From JACDHG01 sp963815295 (lineage in GTDB: Bacteria; Actinomycetota; Actinomycetes; Propionibacteriales; Nocardioidaceae): a DNA stretch of 22,605 bases. The notes under the pieces are model-generated. The model did no database searches. It was not told the DNA's origin and saw only the letters and a program-made list of their open reading frames with translations. Shown in pieces: positions 1 to 8,036 of the stretch. The stretch lies in assembly GCA_963815295.1 (NCBI GenBank), contig CAWFFZ010000016.1:1-22605 (forward strand), in the 5' to 3' direction. The stretch's first letter is position 1, and every line of letters begins with the position of its first letter. A program made the translations under genes and the position numbers.

Positions 1-116
1 TTCTCCTGTAATCCACCTGCCTGAGCACGGCCGCGCAGCACGGCCGCCGACCTCAGCCCGGGACGCGTCGACAGCGCGAGCACCCGCCCTCGTCGACCCA
101 CACCCGGAAGCTCCTC

Positions 117-1277
117 ATGTTCTTCGTCCTGGCGCTCTTCGCGTTCTTCAGCATCGCCTTGCCCGACAACCTGATCGGCGTCGCGTGGCCCTCCATGCGC
201 GAGTCCTTCGGTCAGCCGCTGGCAGCCATGAGTCTTGTCCTGCCCTTCGGCGTGGCGGCGAACATCGTCGCCAGCAGCGGATGGACGTGGGCCCTCGCGC
301 GGCTCGGCATGGGTCGCCTCCTCACCACGAGCGTGGGTGTCTCCGCGGTCGCCCTGTTGTGCTGTGTGCTGGCACCCGGATATTGGCTGGTGGTTGCGTC
401 GGCCGTTCCCGCCGGTCTCGCCGGTGGTGCCATCGACTCTGCCCTCAACGCCTTCGCCGCCCGGCACTTCGGGGCCCGGCAGATCAACTGGATGCACGCC
501 AGCTACGGCGTCGGCGCGGCGACCTCCCCGTTGATCGTCGCAGCCGTTCTCGATCAGGGTGCGAGCTGGCGTTGGGCGTACGGCATCGTGCTCGGGCTGC
601 AGATCCTGCTGATGGTGCTGTTCGGTCGCACCGCCCACCGCTGGGCCCGTGAGGCACCAACACCCCAGCAGGATCGACCATTGTCCGGACGCGGGCCCGT
701 GCGGACCCTGTTGCGACAACCCCGCGCGATCACCGGCACATGCGTCGTCGCCGTCCAGACCGGCATCGAATCCGGCGTCGGGCTCTGGGGCTACGTCTAT
801 CTGCTGGAGCGGGTTCACCTCGACCCCTCGGTCGCGGGCGCCGTCGTCTCCGGCTACTGGGTGGCCATGGTCGCGGGCCGCGTCGTACTCGGATCGATCG
901 CCGAACGACTGGGAACGTGGACGATGCTCACCTCGGCGTCCATCGCCCTCCTCGGCGCCACGGCACTCACGTTCGCTCCGTCACCGGTTCTCGGCGCTGC
1001 GGCGATCCTGCTGATCGGCCTCAGCGCCGCGCCGATCTACCCGTTGCTGGTGCTCACCACCAGGGAGCGAACGACACCTGAGCATGTCGACCGCCTGGTC
1101 GGTCTCCAGGCCGCCGCATCGTCCCTCGGTGCGGTCACCTTCCCGACCATCCTCGGATTCGCCCTGGCCTTTGACCCGAGGGCATTCGCTCCCTGTCTGG
1201 TGATCCTGGCGACGATCAGCACGGCGGGACTTCTGGGACTGCGCCACCGCCAGCCGACCACAGTGTCAGCTTGCTGA
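117..1277 (+). CDS. MFS transporter, 12-TM type
   Basis: A 386-residue, almost wholly hydrophobic protein with about 12 membrane segments. It is probably a major facilitator superfamily secondary transporter in the cytoplasmic membrane; the substrate is not readable. The first segment begins at residue 1 and carries the ALPDNLIGVAWPSMRESFG pattern common in MFS proteins of the YbjJ/FucP-like type. A motif-A-like loop (ALARLGMGRLL) lies between segments 2 and 3. ATG 117 is the only ATG, GTG or TTG in frame after the stop at 9-11, and it has a GGAAG ribosome site at 106-110. Upstream codons would read as basic residues, so an unusual upstream start cannot be fully excluded. The 3' end overlaps the convergent VOC gene by 12 bp. 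No frameshift is seen. The family call is firm; the substrate is unknown. Confidence 0.85.
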   Translation: MFFVLALFAFFSIALPDNLIGVAWPSMRESFGQPLAAMSLVLPFGVAANIVASSGWTWALARLGMGRLLTTSVGVSAVALLCCVLAPGYWLVVASAVPAGLAGGAIDSALNAFAARHFGARQINWMHASYGVGAATSPLIVAAVLDQGASWRWAYGIVLGLQILLMVLFGRTAHRWAREAPTPQQDRPLSGRGPVRTLLRQPRAITGTCVVAVQTGIESGVGLWGYVYLLERVHLDPSVAGAVVSGYWVAMVAGRVVLGSIAERLGTWTMLTSASIALLGATALTFAPSPVLGAAAILLIGLSAAPIYPLLVLTTRERTTPEHVDRLVGLQAAASSLGAVTFPTILGFALAFDPRAFAPCLVILATISTAGLLGLRHRQPTTVSAC

Positions 1278-1889
1278 TCCACGTACCTCGGAAAGCGTCG
1301 ACCCCTCGGGCGCGAGGGTGCCTGACTCGAACTCGATCCTGCATCCGTCCGGATCTCGGAGGGTCACCACCCACATGTGATTGCCGACCATCGGTTCCTC
1401 GGACACGACGCCGGCATCGACGACGGCGTCGTAGATCGCCAGGGCATCCGAGCACATGAAGGTCAGGCTCAGTCCCTCGCCGAGGGCGGTGCCCGGCGCC
1501 CGCCGGTCGAGATCGCCAGGCGGCTGCAACATCAACGCAGCATGCCCATGTTCGAGTCGGCACCACCTCACGTCGTCCGGCGATGGCCACGAAAGCGCGA
1601 TCCGGAACCCGAGGAGGTCGCAGTAGAACGCGAGCGACTTCTCCATTGAGACGGGATGCAGGAACGGCACGACCTCGTGAACCTGGACGGCGTCGGCGCC
1701 GACCGCGCGGTCGACCCGAACGCGTGCTGCGGGTGCCTTGTCGATGCTGGCGGCGAGGGTGTTCCAGTCACGTACACCGTGTTGGTGCGCCACCATCTCC
1801 AGCGCCTGGCTGTGGCTCACGGCCACGCCCAACTCGGAGAGGTCGGTGCGCAACCGACGCGCCATCTGCTTGTAGTGCTCGTCGTTCAT
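1266..1889 (-). CDS. Glyoxalase-related N-terminal domain + VOC domain protein
   Basis: A 207-residue protein. Residues 1-50 (MNDEHYKQMARRLRTDLSEL, then HSQALEMVAHQHGVRDWNTL) match the short domain that often precedes VOC domains in actinobacterial 'glyoxalase superfamily' proteins. Residues about 66-190 form a VOC fold: VVPFLHPVSMEKSLAFYCDL at its start, a central LEHGHAALML strand, and WVVTLRDPDGCRIEFES at its end. Such proteins may be metal-dependent lyases, dioxygenases or drug-binding proteins; the substrate cannot be told here. The open frame runs further upstream to 2186, but ATG 1889 follows an AAGGGGGCG ribosome site and starts exactly at the conserved domain, so it is chosen. It is the last gene of a minus-strand series (4.6 to 1.3 kb) and the only intact one of the four. 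Confidence 0.8.
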   Translation of the reverse strand: MNDEHYKQMARRLRTDLSELGVAVSHSQALEMVAHQHGVRDWNTLAASIDKAPAARVRVDRAVGADAVQVHEVVPFLHPVSMEKSLAFYCDLLGFRIALSWPSPDDVRWCRLEHGHAALMLQPPGDLDRRAPGTALGEGLSLTFMCSDALAIYDAVVDAGVVSEEPMVGNHMWVVTLRDPDGCRIEFESGTLAPEGSTLSEVRGSAS

Positions 1890-2087
1890 GCGATCGCCCC
1901 CTTCAGGCGGAAGCCGATTGTCAGGGCTCGCGTTGCCGACCGGTCCGGCCTCTGTGGGCGTCGAGTGCGACGGATGGACCTGCGATGCGGCATTCACCAT
2001 TCCCCGTAGGGAGCGAGCGGCAGGCTGCCGAGACCGATCGCGGATGGGGACGGCCAGCCTGCGAGCCGGAGGTGTGCGAACGGATCG

Positions 2088-2601
2088 ATCCCGCGACGGG
2101 AAGATGCCTTGAGCGCGATGCAGTAGTTGAGCGTGAGGTGAGGCGACAAGGGTCTCCGTGCGGCTGACCCCCACCGGCAGGAGCAATCACATCCGGGTTC
2201 AGGGTCTTGCCGTTGGGTGCTCCCGGCGTAGGCCTTCTCGTTGGGGGCCCGGCCGATGTAGCGATTGTTCGCGCTGCTGAAGCCGCCAGACTGCCCGTTC
2301 ACCGCGATCCGGTGTTCGTGCGCTGGCATCTCGCTCTCGGTCAGGGTGACCGACTCGGCGCCGCCGATCGCAGCTAGGTCGTAGTTGCGAGGCCGGGGCC
2401 CTGGCCGGACGAGACCGCCACCCGCCCGCGGAGGTCGGGCAGCGCAAAGGTGGTCCGTCCGTCCCCGCCGTAGAAGGTGCCGATCAGCGCGAACAGGGCA
2501 GTGTTCTGGGAGACGCTGAGGATCTGCCCATTGCAGAATGCCCAACCGCGCGGCGCGAAGGTGTACGGGAACAGCCTGATCTCACCGAGGAAAGGGTCCA
2601 T
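2088..2601 (-). pseudogene. Phage tail collar / microcystin-dependent-type protein, frameshifted
   Basis: Joined across frames this reads as a tail-collar protein of about 170 residues. It opens with MDPFLGEIRLFPYTFAPRGW, then AFCNGQILSVSQNTALFALI, then DGRTTFALPDLRGRVAV, and a TESEMPAHEH stretch. It closes with IAPAGGGQPHG, LSPHLTLNYCIALK and GIFPSRD. These are the hallmark blocks of collar-domain proteins of phage tails and tailocin-like particles. No single frame holds them. The frame changes near 2385 (GGC read as GC before AACTAC), near 2220, near 2150 and near 2105 (AAGGGC read as AAGGC). ATG 2601 is preferred because it starts at the domain; GTG 2629-2631 lies just after the stop of the upstream membrane gene. 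No other phage structural gene is present, so it is an orphan. The family is clear; whether it is truly dead or misread is open. Confidence 0.7.
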
Positions 2602-2632
2602 GAGCGCAGCGTCGGTCCGTCGCGGGTTCACG

Positions 2633-3616
2633 TCAAGTGATGTCGACTCGCTCGGGCTGTGCGGCCCGGATCGCGAGGATCACCACGACGAGCACGAGAG
2701 CCAGCAGGACAGCGTTCTGGGCGAGCTTGGCGATCATGTCGACACAGGTGGCGTAGGCGCCAGGAACCCGACGAGCGCACGCTCGGTCAGGGCGCCGCTG
2801 GCCAGGGCGGTGACCTGGGCGCCCCCATGTAGTCGAACGGGCAGCACGTGCCACCACGACGCCGATGCCCATGACCAGAACCACCAGCAGGACAAGACCG
2901 ATCCAGGTTGGCGGCAACAGGTCCACGGTCAGCATGGTGGCCAGTCCAAGCCCCAGGCAGGGAAGGGTGCCCCAGGCTCGCCTCTCTTCGCGCCGGCGGA
3001 TCGGCAGGCCGAGCCACGTCATGGCAACGAGAACAAATCCGACTGCCACAGCCAGGACACATGCGACTTGCGCCGCGTTGGCCGTGGTGTGGGACTCACA
3101 AGTCGCTGTTGATCAGCGCGGCAGAGGCAAGCCACAGGATGGCCACGACAACGAGACCCTTCGCCCGAGGAGTGAGCGTCCACGCAGCTTCGGTGCCAGA
3201 GCGTGGAGGAGGGCGATCGGCACACCGATGCTCATCACGACATGGCCCAATGACCACGCGATCCCGGCATGAACACTGATCCCCAGGACCGATGTCGGCG
3301 ACCACACTTCTTCCCAGCCGGTCACGTCGGACCTGTGCTCGGTGAAGAGTGACAGGTCGACCATGCCCGGCATCAAGCACGCCGAACGCTGCGCCGAGCA
3401 GCAGGATACCCGGCCAGCCTCGGCCGGTGCGGACGGCTACCTCCGGATCAGCGACGCTGCCCCTCCGTACAGCGGAGCCAGGATGAGCAGACCGGCCAGC
3501 AGTTCGAGGGCATCACCGGTGGCGGTGAGGTAGGCCTGGACGTACTCCGCACTCACCGGCGCACCGAACAGGAGACCAAGCACCGCCCAGCGCCTACGCG
3601 GGTGGCTGTCCCCCAT
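2633..3616 (-). pseudogene. Polytopic membrane protein of unknown function, frameshifted
   Basis: From ATG 3616 the frame reads MGDSHPRRRWAVLGLLFGAP and AEYVQAYLTATGDALELLAG, then LLILAPLYGGAASLIR. It stops at a TAG near 3437 unless one G is restored (CGGGAG seen as CGGAG). The other frames then give EVAVRTGRGWPGILLLGAAF, MPGMVDLSLF, SLGHVVMSIGVPIALLHAL, GLVVVAILWLASAALINSDL, a long hydrophobic run ending MGIGVVVARAA, AQVTALASGALTERALVGFL, and finally NAVLLALVLVVVILAIRAAQ before the stop at 2633. At least five frame changes are needed. Restored, it would be about 320 residues with some eight membrane segments, of a kind I associate with uncharacterised actinobacterial membrane proteins. It lies between the RHH-VOC and collar genes on the same strand. 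Confidence 0.6.
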
Positions 3617-3653
3617 CGCGCCAATCTACCGAGCCTGCGACTCTGCACCGGGT

Positions 3654-4611
3654 TCACGAGCGGCGATACTCCATGGCTGCCTGAACAATCACACGTTCAC
3701 CGTCGGGATCGATCACCGTCAGCTCGAAGGCGGACTCGTCGGAAAGCGCCACGCCTGGGTGGCCCGCGGCCGTCAGCCGGCGAGCGAGTTCGGTGAGGGG
3801 CTCATGCGTGCGGAAGCCCAGCGTGACGGCGCCCTTTGTCGAGCCGGCACCGGCCTGCTGCCGGGCAACGAGACCACCACCCGCTGCGCTCCAGACGGTC
3901 CGCCGCTCGCCGTCGCCTTCGTCGAGCCGCACCAGCCCGGCTACTGACAACAGCCGGTCGAGCGGACCTCTTGTGGGTCCGTGCAGCACCGGCATCGACG
4001 CGACCCCATGCTCCGGTCGGGGTCTTCGACCCGATACCCGTACAGGTCGTAGGGCCGTTCGTCGAAGTAGAGCTCCGAGTCGCCGTCCTTCACCAGCAGC
4101 ACGCGACCCAGGCTTCGTCATAGATATCGACCTGGTCGAAGCCAGCCTGTGCGAACTGGAGCGCCAGTGTCTCGGCCTTGTCGACCTCGAACATCAGGTC
4201 CGTCGTGCCGGACGGTGCGCCGCTCGCACTGACCGCCGTGTCGTGCAACCCCACCTCGCCAGATACACCGACCATGGTGGCCCAACGGTGGTCGCGGCTC
4301 AGCCTGGTCGAATAGCCAAGTAGGCCAAGGAATTCCTGCATGGCCGACAGGTGTGCCGTGAATCGCATCGGCCTGACCAGAACTGTTGCCCGGGCGACTT
4401 CTGTTCGTTCATCGGTCTGACTCTCCGTGTCGTTGTAGGTACTCGCCCAGAGCCTGCCGACGAGGCCGGACAAGCTGGACTCCTCGTCGATGGCTCTGTG
4501 TTTGACGCGCCGCACCAGCGCCGGTGGCAGGTAGACGTTCATCTGCACCTTGGCCGCGGGGTTCGTCTCCGTGCCGTCAGCCCTCTTGCCCGACCCCTCG
4601 CTTGATGTCAT
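3654..4611 (-). pseudogene. Ribbon-helix-helix protein fused to VOC-like domains, two frameshifts
   Basis: Frame one from ATG 4611 has a CopG/RHH-like DNA-binding stretch (VQMNVYLPPALVRRVKHRAI and SLSGLVGRLWASTY). A VOC-like half follows (VRPMRFTAHLSAMQEFLGLL, TTDLMFEVDKAETLALQFAQ, VDIYDEAW) before a stop near 4090. In the next frame the same domain finishes with GRVLLVKDGDSELYFDERPY and DLYGYRVEDP. A third frame, ending at 3654, holds a second VOC-like half (MPVLHGPTRGPLDRLLSVAG ... ELTVIDPDGERVIVQAAMEY). Each junction is explained by one missing base in a run: TGGGGTCGC seen as TGGGTCGC near 4110, and GACCCGGAG seen as GACCGGAG near 4008. The restored protein would be about 318 residues. 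A regulator that senses a small ligand through VOC domains is an inference; an RHH-tagged resistance protein is an alternative. Confidence 0.65.
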
Positions 4612-4689
4612 GCCGGAATGCTAGCAACCAAGTATTGCGGATTGCAAGGCAGTGCACCTGCAGAGAAGGCGAAGGGCGTGCCGTCGGCC

Positions 4690-5496
4690 TCAGCCGCTGA
4701 ACAAGGCTTCGACGTCGGGGAGCCCGTCGAACTTGGAGAACGTCCCCGACCCGGCAATCTCGCGGATGGCCTGAAGAGCACCACCCCAGGCGGTGCGCGC
4801 GAGCGTTCCGCCGACGCTGATGCGACGTACTCCCAGCTGCGCCGCTTCGGCGACCGTGATGAACGGCGCGTTGATCAGCAGGTTCACCGGCTTGGGGGCG
4901 ACGGCCGAGACGATCGCCGCAACCTGCTCGGCATTGTCGATTCGTGGGGCGTAGAGACAGTCGGCTCCCGCTTCGCTATAGGCGAGCAGCCTGCGGATCG
5001 CCTCGTCGATGTCGGGGCGGCCGACCACGAAGCCCTCGGAGCGACCAGTGAGCAGGACACCCGTGCCGCTCTCGTCGATCGCCTGCCGCGCCGCCGCGAC
5101 TCGCTCGACCGACAGGTCGAAGTCGAACAGTGGGTCTGCCGGGTCGCCGGAGGAGTCTTCGATCGAGAGCCCGGCGATTCCGGTCTCTGTCGCCGACTTC
5201 ACGTTCGCGCCGACCTGTTCAGGTTCTCTGGCGTACCCGCCCTGGAAGTCGGCGTTCACGGGCACTCTCACCGCGGCGGCGATCTCACGCAGATGTTCCA
5301 GTGTCTGGTCAAGCGTGAGGTGGGTGTCCGACAGGCCCAAGGTCCATGCCAGTCCGGCACTGGTGGTGGCCAAGGCCGGGAAGCCCATCTGTTCCAGAAC
5401 CAGCGCAGTGCCCACGTCCCACGGGTTCGGCATCACGAAGCAACCGGAGGCATGCAGGCCGTGGAAGGTGGTGATGCGATCGTCAGGGGCGCTCAT
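4690..5496 (-). CDS. Isocitrate lyase/PEP mutase superfamily protein
   Basis: A 268-residue TIM-barrel enzyme of the ICL/PEP-mutase superfamily, the group holding 2-methylisocitrate lyase, oxaloacetate decarboxylase and carboxyphosphonate mutase. Visible signatures are GCFVMPNPWDVGTALVLEQM (residues 18-37), NADFQGGYA with the metal-binding Asp83, GLSIEDSSG with Glu113-Asp114, LLTGRSEGF and ADCLYAPRI. It lacks the long Cys-loop of true isocitrate lyases, so a C-C or P-C bond enzyme acting on a small 2-oxo acid is likely, but the exact reaction is not. The open frame extends to 6093. ATG 5496 is chosen because it has a GGAGGTG ribosome site and starts at the conserved N-terminus. It is divergent from the APH-type kinase, with 133 bp between the starts. 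Confidence 0.85.
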   Translation of the reverse strand: MSAPDDRITTFHGLHASGCFVMPNPWDVGTALVLEQMGFPALATTSAGLAWTLGLSDTHLTLDQTLEHLREIAAAVRVPVNADFQGGYAREPEQVGANVKSATETGIAGLSIEDSSGDPADPLFDFDLSVERVAAARQAIDESGTGVLLTGRSEGFVVGRPDIDEAIRRLLAYSEAGADCLYAPRIDNAEQVAAIVSAVAPKPVNLLINAPFITVAEAAQLGVRRISVGGTLARTAWGGALQAIREIAGSGTFSKFDGLPDVEALFSG

Positions 5497-5629
5497 GCGA
5501 CACCTCCGCGGGTCGGGATGCCAGGACTGTAGACCCGCTCGCGATGGCACCGTCAACGTCTGCGTACCGGGGGTCGCGCAGTCCGAATACCGATTGACCT
5601 CACCTCGGCCCGACAGCAGAGTGGCCGGA

Positions 5630-6514
5630 ATGACCACCGACGCGGGCCCCGAGATCGCCGCTGAGATTCTGCGTGAGCGCCACCGCGTCACCGGTCCTGT
5701 CACCGTGCACGAGACCTGGGGTGCGTCGGTGGTGATCGAGATCGACAATCTCTTCCTCAAGGCCAACGGTGACCGCAGCACGATCGCGGAAGCTCTTGTC
5801 ACACAGCAGGTCCGGACCGCTGGAGTACCAGCACCAGACGTCGTCGACAGCGGCATCGACGCCCGGCTGCCCGGTGGCTCCTGGATCGTGATGCCCCGAC
5901 TGCCTGGTGTCAGCTTCGATCCCAGCAACGCGACCTTGGACGTGATCGACACGGCAATCGCCGACGTCGCTCGCAATCTGAAGATCCTGCGCGGAACCGC
6001 GATGCCAGGCTGGGGATGGGTAGGCGACGACGGCCGCGGCACGTCACCGTCGTGGCCGGCCTGGCTCCATCGGCAGATCACCGAAACGGCCACCCGGCTT
6101 GGCGACCGGCTGCCGGGCGACTTCGCCGCGTCAGCGCATCACGTGATCGACTCGACGGCGCTGGCCCTGCCTCACGGCAGCATTCTCAACGGCGATCTGG
6201 GTCTCTCGCACATACTCGTCGACCCGACCGGCGCGGTCACCGGAATCCTGGACTGGGCAGCCGCGATCATCGGCGATCCGCTGTACGACGTCGCCACGTT
6301 CTCGATGGGCGGTCCTGCCGGCGACCGCATCCAGGACGTGCTGCAACCCCGGCTGGTGGCCGCATCCGGTGCCGACCCGCGCGACCCGCGGATCGGCCTC
6401 TACCGGGCGATCAACCATCTGTTCAACGCTGTGTGGAGCGTCGAGAACGACGTGACCACGTGGACGGAAGACCTCTGCCGGGCGGCGGTCGAGCTCGTGC
6501 GGCCTGCTCAGTAG
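5630..6514 (+). CDS. APH-type phosphotransferase
   Basis: A 294-residue aminoglycoside-phosphotransferase/choline-kinase-fold protein that probably phosphorylates a small hydroxylated molecule with ATP or GTP in the cytoplasm. The nucleotide lobe carries VVIEIDNLFLKANGD, with the likely ATP-binding Lys44. A hinge SWIVMPRLPGVSF follows. The catalytic loop is LNGDLGLSHILVDPTG (Asp189) and the metal-binding Asp208 lies in GILDW, followed by GDPLYDVATF. At the place of the usual Asn of the HxDxxxxN loop there is His194, a variant I associate with some actinobacterial members. ATG 5630 is chosen because the family N-terminus starts there; the frame is open much further upstream, and the ribosome site is weak. 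The 3' end overlaps the convergent DinB gene by 7 bp. The substrate is unknown. Confidence 0.8.
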   Translation: MTTDAGPEIAAEILRERHRVTGPVTVHETWGASVVIEIDNLFLKANGDRSTIAEALVTQQVRTAGVPAPDVVDSGIDARLPGGSWIVMPRLPGVSFDPSNATLDVIDTAIADVARNLKILRGTAMPGWGWVGDDGRGTSPSWPAWLHRQITETATRLGDRLPGDFAASAHHVIDSTALALPHGSILNGDLGLSHILVDPTGAVTGILDWAAAIIGDPLYDVATFSMGGPAGDRIQDVLQPRLVAASGADPRDPRIGLYRAINHLFNAVWSVENDVTTWTEDLCRAAVELVRPAQ

Positions 6515-6999
6515 CTCGTTTCGCCGTCAGCGAGTTCGCGCAGCAGGTCAAGATGCCCGAGGTGGCGGGCGGTCTCCTCGATCAGGTGACCGACGATCCA
6601 TCGCAGAGACACGAGAGGACTTCCTGGAGGGGCTGAGCGCTCGAGGTCATCGAAGCTGTGGGCCGCGATGATCTCCCGCGACCGTTGGCATTGAGAGTCG
6701 TATGCATCGAGCAGTACGGGCAGCGGCGTTTCCGTTTCGTCCCAGTCGCCTGTCGGGGCGGGTTCGTCTTCACCCAGAAACGACGCGACGAACCAGTGGT
6801 GCTCGACCCCCGCCAGGTGGCTGACGACGGTGGCGATCGTCATGCGTGGCGAGGTGGGAACGAAGCGCACATAGGCCAAGTCACCGTGAAGGCTGGACGT
6901 CTTCAGCCGGACCGTTGCTCGCTGCCAGTCCAGCCAGCCGCACAGCATCTCGGTCTCCCCGGCCTCAGGTCCTGGTCGTACTCGAGGGTCGGATCCCAT
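6508..6999 (-). CDS. DinB-family protein (DUF664)
   Basis: A 163-residue four-helix-bundle DinB/DUF664 protein. Family signs are MLCGWLDWQRATVRLKTSSL near the N-terminus, the metal-site histidine in VVSHLAGVEHHWFVASFLGE (residues about 59-78), and the C-terminal HLIEETARHLGHLDLLREL with the two further histidine ligands. Members often act as mycothiol-dependent transferases or isomerases, but many have no known substrate. The start has an AAGGAG ribosome site that begins inside the TAA stop of the upstream 194-aa gene (7012-7596), so the two are almost certainly co-transcribed and translationally coupled. The gene is convergent with the APH gene. Confidence 0.85.
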   Translation of the reverse strand: MGSDPRVRPGPEAGETEMLCGWLDWQRATVRLKTSSLHGDLAYVRFVPTSPRMTIATVVSHLAGVEHHWFVASFLGEDEPAPTGDWDETETPLPVLLDAYDSQCQRSREIIAAHSFDDLERSAPPGSPLVSLRWIVGHLIEETARHLGHLDLLRELADGETSY

Positions 7000-7011
7000 G
7001 CGGCAGGCTCC

Positions 7012-7596
7012 TTACCCGAGGACCTTGACCAAGCCCAGAACCGCTTCACTTCGGCGGTCGGGATGGCGGAAACGGCAGGCCGAGAACGGGGGCTTTTCAC
7101 CGTCGTGGAAGGGGATGGGGATGCCTTCGAGCTGGGCGAGGTCGTAGATCGTGAGCAGGTCGATTCTGAGCGGCACTCCGTCTCGGTCAAGCGGAGGACC
7201 TGCGTAGTAGTCGCTCACGGCTTCTGCCATAACCGACTGGGTCGTGCCGTAGAAGGTCGACCCGTCGCACATCTCCGACTCGAGTGACGTCGCCGAGACC
7301 GTGCACGGGACAATGTGCAGGTCCACGTCGAAGGGGTCGTAGGTCTCGCTCAGCACGCTCGTGTGCTCCGGATCGTGACGATCCGTGCCGGAAGCCAGGA
7401 TCTCGTCACTCAACGAGTCGTGGGTGTGTCCTGGATGGTCGAACAGGCTGACTGAGCGGATGCCGATCTCGCGTGGTCCGCCCTGCCCGAACGTCTCGCA
7501 GATGACCTCGTCCAGGACCGCTCCGAACGCCTCGGCGTCGGGTGGCTCGGTGATCTTGTATGTCGGAAGGGCAACGCTGGCGATCGTCGGGGGCAT
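7012..7596 (-). CDS. Hypothetical protein, upstream partner of DinB gene
   Basis: I do not recognise this 194-residue protein. It is soluble, acidic to neutral, and has no signal peptide or membrane segment. It is rich in Asp/His/Tyr patches such as VSLFDHPGHTHDSLSDEIL and TYDPFDVDLHIVPCTV, and carries FYGTTQSVMAEAVSDYYAGP and a basic C-terminal CRFRHPDRRSEAVLGLVKVL. The frame is open to 7647, but ATG 7596 has a GGAG ribosome site seven bases upstream and is taken as the start. It ends directly at the ribosome site of the DinB gene, so the two should be made from one mRNA and may act in one pathway. It is divergent from the ArsR operator region 100 bp away. Confidence 0.6.
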   Translation of the reverse strand: MPPTIASVALPTYKITEPPDAEAFGAVLDEVICETFGQGGPREIGIRSVSLFDHPGHTHDSLSDEILASGTDRHDPEHTSVLSETYDPFDVDLHIVPCTVSATSLESEMCDGSTFYGTTQSVMAEAVSDYYAGPPLDRDGVPLRIDLLTIYDLAQLEGIPIPFHDGEKPPFSACRFRHPDRRSEAVLGLVKVLG

Positions 7597-7692
7597 GCAC
7601 GTCTCCGGTTGGTCGCGGTTCCAGCGCCATATGTCTACACCAGACATGCGGCGGCACCCGATCCATGCCTGACACCTCTTGACATCACGTAT

Positions 7693-7729
7693 CGGTAAGT
7701 TGAGACTTACCGTTCGTAGACACTTACCG
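7693..7729. promoter_or_regulatory. ArsR-type operator: perfect inverted repeat plus third half-site
   Basis: CGGTAAGT (7693-7700) and ACTTACCG (7705-7712) form a perfect 8-bp inverted repeat around TGAG. A third copy of ACTTACCG lies at 7722-7729, 17 bp downstream of the second. It lies just in front of the ArsR reading frame and between divergent genes, so autoregulation of the arsR-SRPBCC pair (and perhaps of the leftward 194-aa/DinB pair) is the natural reading. The repeat is seen directly; repressor binding is inferred. Confidence 0.65.
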
Positions 7730-8036
7730 AGTTGGAGAGTGCTGGGACGCGCTCGGCGACCGCACGCGGCGCGCCATAGTCGCGTCCCTGGCCGAGCGGC
7801 CCCAGGCGGTCGGCCAGTTGGCTGATGGGCTCCCCGTCAGCCGGCCTGCCGTGTCGCAGCACTTGAAGGTGCTGAAGCAGGCAGGGCTGGTCATCGAGCG
7901 CGCGGAAGGCACTCGCCGCGTGTATCGGCTCGACCCGGCCGGCGTCGCCGCGATGCGGAACCAGCTCGATGCCTACTGGAGTAAGGCATTGATGAGCTAC
8001 AAGGACGTCGTCGAACGCAAAGAGGAGGACAGATGA
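7716..8036 (+). CDS. ArsR-family winged-helix repressor (5' end uncertain)
   Basis: The frame reads DTYRVGECWDALGDRTRRAI, VASLAERPQAVGQLADGLPV and SRPAVSQHLKVLKQAGLVIE, then RAEGTRRVYRLDPAGVAAMR. This is a complete winged-helix ArsR repressor of the type paired with SRPBCC proteins; the recognition helix is SRPAVSQHLKVLKQAG. It has no metal-binding cysteine pair typical of SmtB or ArsR metal sensors. Oddly, no ATG, GTG or TTG is in frame between the stop at 7701 and TTG 7818, which lies inside the HTH. The coding sense clearly begins near GTA 7716, so the start codon is mutated, misread, or non-canonical. The TGA overlaps the next gene's ATG (ATGA at 8033-8036), which couples the two. Confidence 0.75.
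   Translation, partial: VDTYRVGECWDALGDRTRRAIVASLAERPQAVGQLADGLPVSRPAVSQHLKVLKQAGLVIERAEGTRRVYRLDPAGVAAMRNQLDAYWSKALMSYKDVVERKEEDR

Noticed and set aside
2088..4611. A tail-collar/membrane/RHH-VOC cluster as a defence or tailocin system.
   Set aside because: No further phage-particle or effector genes are present and all three genes are broken, so a system claim would be unsupported.
4618..5532. Plus-strand open frame of 304 codons.
   Set aside because: It is the antisense shadow of the PEP mutase-superfamily gene, which has clear catalytic motifs.
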